This document shows positions 60,532-64,000 of a stretch of 64,000 bases of DNA, one piece after another. The notes below the pieces were generated by a model. That model made no database searches. It saw only the letters and a list, made by a program, of their open reading frames with translations, and was not told the DNA's origin. The DNA is from CAWATZ01 sp963784995 (GTDB taxonomy: Bacteria > Planctomycetota > Planctomycetia > Gemmatales > Gemmataceae). Position 1 is the first letter of the stretch. Every line of letters begins with the position of its first letter. Where the stretch lies: positions 558,001-622,000 of the forward strand of contig CAWATZ010000006.1 of NCBI GenBank assembly GCA_963784995.1, given 5' to 3'. Position numbers and translations under genes: made by a program.

Positions 60532-60563
60532 GGGGCGTCCTCGCCAGGACGGGTTCGGATGCC

Positions 60564-62193
60564 TTACGGTCGCTTGAACGGCCCCTTGGGAGGGAAGCGA
60601 CGCGATCCCCCCCACTGGGGAAGGGTGTGTCCGGAGCCGCCGTTCCTGACGTTATTGGGATCAGCCTCGTTGACCCACTCCGCGAACGAGGGGTTCTTCG
60701 CCAGGTGCTCCTTGAGGATCTGGACACGGTTGTCCATGCTCCGGGAGTCGAACAGTTCCTTGAGTTTGTCCTGGGAAGCGCGGTGATGGTCCTGGAGGGC
60801 GTCGGTCACCGCAAGTCCCAGGCGGCCGACGAAGTGGTACGCCGAGGGGGCCCGCCGTTCGTCCATGCGTTTGAACAGCGCCTCGGCCTCGCTGGTCTTG
60901 CCCTGGTTGAGGTAAAGAACGCCAAGCTCGATGCAGGCGTCGATGCCGCTCGGCTTCGGCGGGTTGTCGTTGAGATACTGATCGACCACTTTGTTCAGGA
61001 AGGCCAGGCGATCGTGTTGCTCATCGCCCCCTGGCACCCCGCTGTTCGGCGGGGCCGGCTGCACGATTGCGGGAGTGACTTCCCGGCTCGGGGCAGGCCG
61101 CCGGGTCAGCAAGGCAACCACACACACCAGCGCGAGGAGCCCGGGCACCCCCAGCGCCAGGCCCCAGCGGAACACGGGGTGCTTCCAGAATGGGAGCAAC
61201 TCCTCGGTTTCCTCCGCCGGGCTCACCTCCTCGGGGGCCGTCTCGAGGGAAACACAGCCGGTCGCGGTCTGGAGGGATTCGCGCAGACGGGCAATGTCCT
61301 TGAGCAGCTCGCGTGCGGTCTGGTAGCGGGCCCTGGGCTTCTTGGCCATCATCTTGTTCACGATGGCGACCAGTCCCGGAGGGAGGTCGGGGCGGACCGT
61401 TTCCAGGGGTTCCGGCTCCTCGGTCACGTGCTTGAGAGCGATCTGGTAGGCGTGGCTGCCCTCAAACGGCGTGCCCCCGGTGAGTACGTGGTAGCAGGTG
61501 ACGCCAAACGAGTAAATGTCGCTGCGGTGATCGGCGGCCTTGCCCTCGACCTGCTCGGGGCTCATGTACTGCGGCGTGCCGACAGCCGAGCCGGCACGGG
61601 TCAGATTCGAGCGCCGCCTCCTCATCCCGGCAGCGGGACAGGCCGAAGTCGGCCACCTTGGCTTCGCCCTTGCGATTGAGCAGGATGTTCTCGGGTTTGA
61701 TGTCGCGGTGGACGATGCCCATTTCGCTGGCACGCTGCAGAGCGCTGGCCACCTGGCGCATGATGCTCAGGACCAGCGGCACCTCGAGGGGCCCCTTGCG
61801 GATCAGGTACTCGCTCAGGCTCTTGCCCTCGACGTATTCGAGGACCATGTAATGCCGGCCCTCGTGTTCGCCGACCGTGTGAACCTGGACAATGTTGGCA
61901 TGGCTGAGCTGGGCGACGTTCATCGCCTCGCTCTTGAAGCGGACCAGGGACGTCGGGTTGGCCGCGATCTCCTCGCGGAGCACCTTGATCGCCACCTTCC
62001 GCTTGAGCGAGATCTGCTCCGCAAGGTAGACCAGACCCATGCCGCCTTGCCCCAGCGGACGCAGGATGAGGAAATCACCCAGCGTCTGGCCGACAAGGTC
62101 CTGGCCCACGACGACCCAGCCGGAGCCCGACGCTGGCGCGGTCGATGGCGTTTCCATCGAGGGGGCTTTCCGGGAACGCTCTGGTTTGCTCAT
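60564..62193 (-). CDS. Ser/Thr protein kinase with TM and TPR-like tail, one frameshift
   Basis: From 62193 the kinase domain reads LGQGGMGLVYLA, VAIKVLREEI, HRDIKPENILL and VADFGLSRC. A frameshift near 61605 follows, then GTPQYMSPEQVEGKAADHRSDIYSFG. A transmembrane segment (WGLALGVPGLLALVCVVALL) and a C-terminal part with a TPR-like helix pair (IELGVLYLNQGKTSEAEALF) complete about 540 residues. It is a PASTA/planctomycete-type receptor kinase without PASTA domains. Confidence 0.88.
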
Positions 62194-62286
62194 GACTGTT
62201 CAGCGTCGTGGGTGAGTAGGGTTTCGCCTCCTGTGTTTGAATTATATCTCGAAGTGGACGATGCGCCATTGCTTTTTCATCTCTCA

Positions 62287-62335
62287 GCCGGGGCAGAGCG
62301 CAGGATTCCTCCGCTGCGCTGCCTGCCCGGCTCGG
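62287..62335. repeat. Decayed copy of palindrome family B
   Basis: The right half (ctccgctgcgctgcctgccc then ggctcgg) matches the family B right arm at about 25 of 29 positions. The left half is degraded but can still pair. It lies between the surface-protein gene and the kinase gene. Confidence 0.6.
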
Positions 62336-62350
62336 AAAATGCCGTGCGAC

Positions 62351-64000
62351 TCAGCTGGGAAAGAGCCAGTTGGTGTTGTCGCCCGAGTTGTGCGAGGTCG
62401 CCGCGCTGAGTGGCGTGCTGAGGTTGTGGCTGTCCTGCACGTCCACGAAGGTCACCGTGCGTTTGCCCGCCGGGTTGAGGTCCCACTGCTTGCCCGGGAC
62501 CGAGGAGAGCAGCGCCAGCAGGCCGCCGGAACTGCCGGACAGCGTCAGCGTACCCAGGATGGTCTGGATCGTGCCCGCCTGGAAGGTCAGCGTGTCCGGG
62601 GTCGCCGTGGCCTTGGTCAGGTTGAAGAAAACCGTGCTGCCGTTGACTTGCTGCTTTGTCCCCAGCAAATCCACCAGGCCGCCGTTGGCGAGGAAGAGTC
62701 CGCCGCTGTTCGTCCAGTTTCCCGAATCGTTGAGGACGCTCGGAGCGATGAACGTCCCGGCTTTCAGTGTCACTCCAGCGGCATTGACCTGTCCGGTCGA
62801 GCCCTCGAACACGCCGCCGTTGACCGTCAGGCCACCGAAGAAACTGTCCGCCGCCGAACTGCCCAGGAAGACGCCGGCCGTGAGCGTGGCGGCGCCTTCG
62901 ACGATCACCCCCTGCTTGTTGGTGCTGAAGACGCCGGCGTTGTTGCTGAAGGCGCCGTTGACCTGCAGCGGATTGTTCAGCAGCTCCAGCGTGCCGGCGC
63001 CGCTGTGGGCGAGGTTGCCGAACGCCTGACCCCCGCTGCTGAGCGTCTGCAGCGTGCTGCTGGTGAAGTTCACAGTGCTGTTGAAGGCCTGGAAGGTGCC
63101 GCCGGTGACGGTCCAGTTGCCCGAGTCGTTGACGGTCACTTCGGGGTTGAATGTGCCGCTGCTCAGGGTCAGGCCGCCCAGGTTGATCGTGCCCGTGTCG
63201 CTGTAGAAACTGAAGCTGCCGCCGCTGAGCAGCAGTCCGCCGATGAAGTTGGCGACCAGACTTCCGTCCAGGAAGGAGCCCCCGGTGAGCGTGGTCAGCC
63301 CCCCGACCGTGACCGTCAGGCCGTTGCTGACGAAGTTGCCGGCATCATCGTCGTTGGAAAGGGGACCGCTGAGCGTCAGTCCGTGGTTGACCAGGGTGAG
63401 CGAACCGGCCCCCTGGTGATCGAGGCTGGTGAAGGTCTGGCCGCCGCTGTCGAAATTCTGGTTGCTGCTGCCGGCGAAGACCAGGTGGGTGGCGGCAGCG
63501 TGCAGGCTGCCAGCAGGGGTGGTGAAATCGCCGTCGAGGGTCAGGTAGGCGGTGCCGGTGACGGTCAGCGTGCTGGTGGTCAGGCTGCTCAGGTCGGTCA
63601 GGAAGAGATTGCCGCCGATGGCAGAGGTTGCCAGATTGGCGGCCTGAAGGATCAGGGCCGAGGCCGAGGAGCCGACCGAGCCGTGTGTGCTCAATTGCAC
63701 GGTCGCGGCACTGACTCCGGCAACGGGCGAGGGTGCCGCCGCAGTGGTCCCCCCCGTCAGTCCTCCTCCGGTCGTTGGAGGTGGACTGACAAAGAGGTCC
63801 TGGATGCCGCCGGTGCCGGCCGTCAGGGAGACGCTGCCGTTCGGGTCGCTGATGGCCGGGGTGTCCGGGCTGGTCTGCAGGACGATGCCGCCGGCGCCGG
63901 TCAGGCTCTGCAGCACCTGCACGGAGATGCCGGGGAACGAGGTGTCGCTGAAGGTGATGGTGCCGGTCTGGGTGGCGTCGCCGAAGGTGAAGGAGTCAGC
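62351..64000 (-). CDS. Beta-strand-repeat surface protein, partial
   Basis: The frame is open to the right edge, so the N-terminus is outside; 549 codons are visible. The sequence is a run of short Gly/Ser/Thr/Asn-rich strand repeats (LTLSGPLSNDD, FSFYSDTGTINLGGLTLSSG, NDSGNWTVTGGTFQ, FNSTVNFTSSTLQTLSSGGQ), as in autotransporter-associated beta-helix proteins. The C-terminus NSGDNTNWLF is common to large Gemmata-type surface proteins. It is likely secreted and repetitive, possibly an adhesin. Confidence 0.82.
   Translation of the reverse strand, partial: ADSFTFGDATQTGTITFSDTSFPGISVQVLQSLTGAGGIVLQTSPDTPAISDPNGSVSLTAGTGGIQDLFVSPPPTTGGGLTGGTTAAAPSPVAGVSAATVQLSTHGSVGSSASALILQAANLATSAIGGNLFLTDLSSLTTSTLTVTGTAYLTLDGDFTTPAGSLHAAATHLVFAGSSNQNFDSGGQTFTSLDHQGAGSLTLVNHGLTLSGPLSNDDDAGNFVSNGLTVTVGGLTTLTGGSFLDGSLVANFIGGLLLSGGSFSFYSDTGTINLGGLTLSSGTFNPEVTVNDSGNWTVTGGTFQAFNSTVNFTSSTLQTLSSGGQAFGNLAHSGAGTLELLNNPLQVNGAFSNNAGVFSTNKQGVIVEGAATLTAGVFLGSSAADSFFGGLTVNGGVFEGSTGQVNAAGVTLKAGTFIAPSVLNDSGNWTNSGGLFLANGGLVDLLGTKQQVNGSTVFFNLTKATATPDTLTFQAGTIQTILGTLTLSGSSGGLLALLSSVPGKQWDLNPAGKRTVTFVDVQDSHNLSTPLSAATSHNSGDNTNWLFPS

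Overview
The window reads as a high-GC planctomycete chromosome segment, most like the Gemmata/Gemmataceae lineage. This is inferred from gene content. There are two membrane-anchored Ser/Thr kinases, a secreted WD40 protein, FHA and HEAT-repeat proteins, and a PVC-type membrane-bound-dehydrogenase/cytochrome c protein. There is also an ECF sigma factor fused to an efflux-adaptor-like domain, a DUF4058 protein that starts MPLHDW, and a beta-strand-repeat surface protein. No rRNA, tRNA or CRISPR array was found.

Layout. 0-12 kb is mostly housekeeping: rluD; a secreted esterase; a minus-strand rpmE-prfA-prmC cluster for ribosomal protein L31, release factor 1 and its methyltransferase; a PAP2 phosphatase; two CBS-pair proteins in tandem; an SDR; thioredoxin; an FHA/coiled-coil protein; cutC. 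12-24 kb has a 7Fe/8Fe-type ferredoxin, a GAF-AAA-Fis sigma54 activator, a WD40 protein followed by a TPR segment, a rearranged sigma-factor/ferredoxin junction, an FHA protein, a HEAT/propeller protein and an S46 peptidase. 24-34 kb is an accessory region of small secreted or hypothetical proteins. It holds a duplicated secreted gene, a Ser/Lys-protease-like domain fused to a HAD domain, an intact hicBA pair plus a degraded second copy, a group II intron 3' remnant, a MITE-like element, and broken SUKH-like and antitoxin-like fragments. 34-64 kb returns to core functions: kinase, sugar isomerase, cysK, heme protein, TPR membrane protein, sugar dehydrogenase, alpha-amylase, HEAT membrane protein, yceH, pgi, homocysteine methyltransferase, a lipoprotein, the ECF-HlyD fusion, a GH3-like gene, an Hsp90, a second kinase and a partial surface protein.

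Two features stand out. First, at least ten long palindromes of several unrelated sequence families (60-130 bp, arms of 26-40 bp) sit at gene ends. Some run into coding sequence: one is a 25-codon in-frame insert in a kinase, one forms the linker of the sigma54 activator, and one gives two convergent genes the same C-terminus (LPSRARSAAE). Second, about eleven genes, including pgi and hsp90, are split by one-base shifts. That density points to indel errors in the assembly more than to real pseudogenes, so the frameshifted genes below are given as whole loci.
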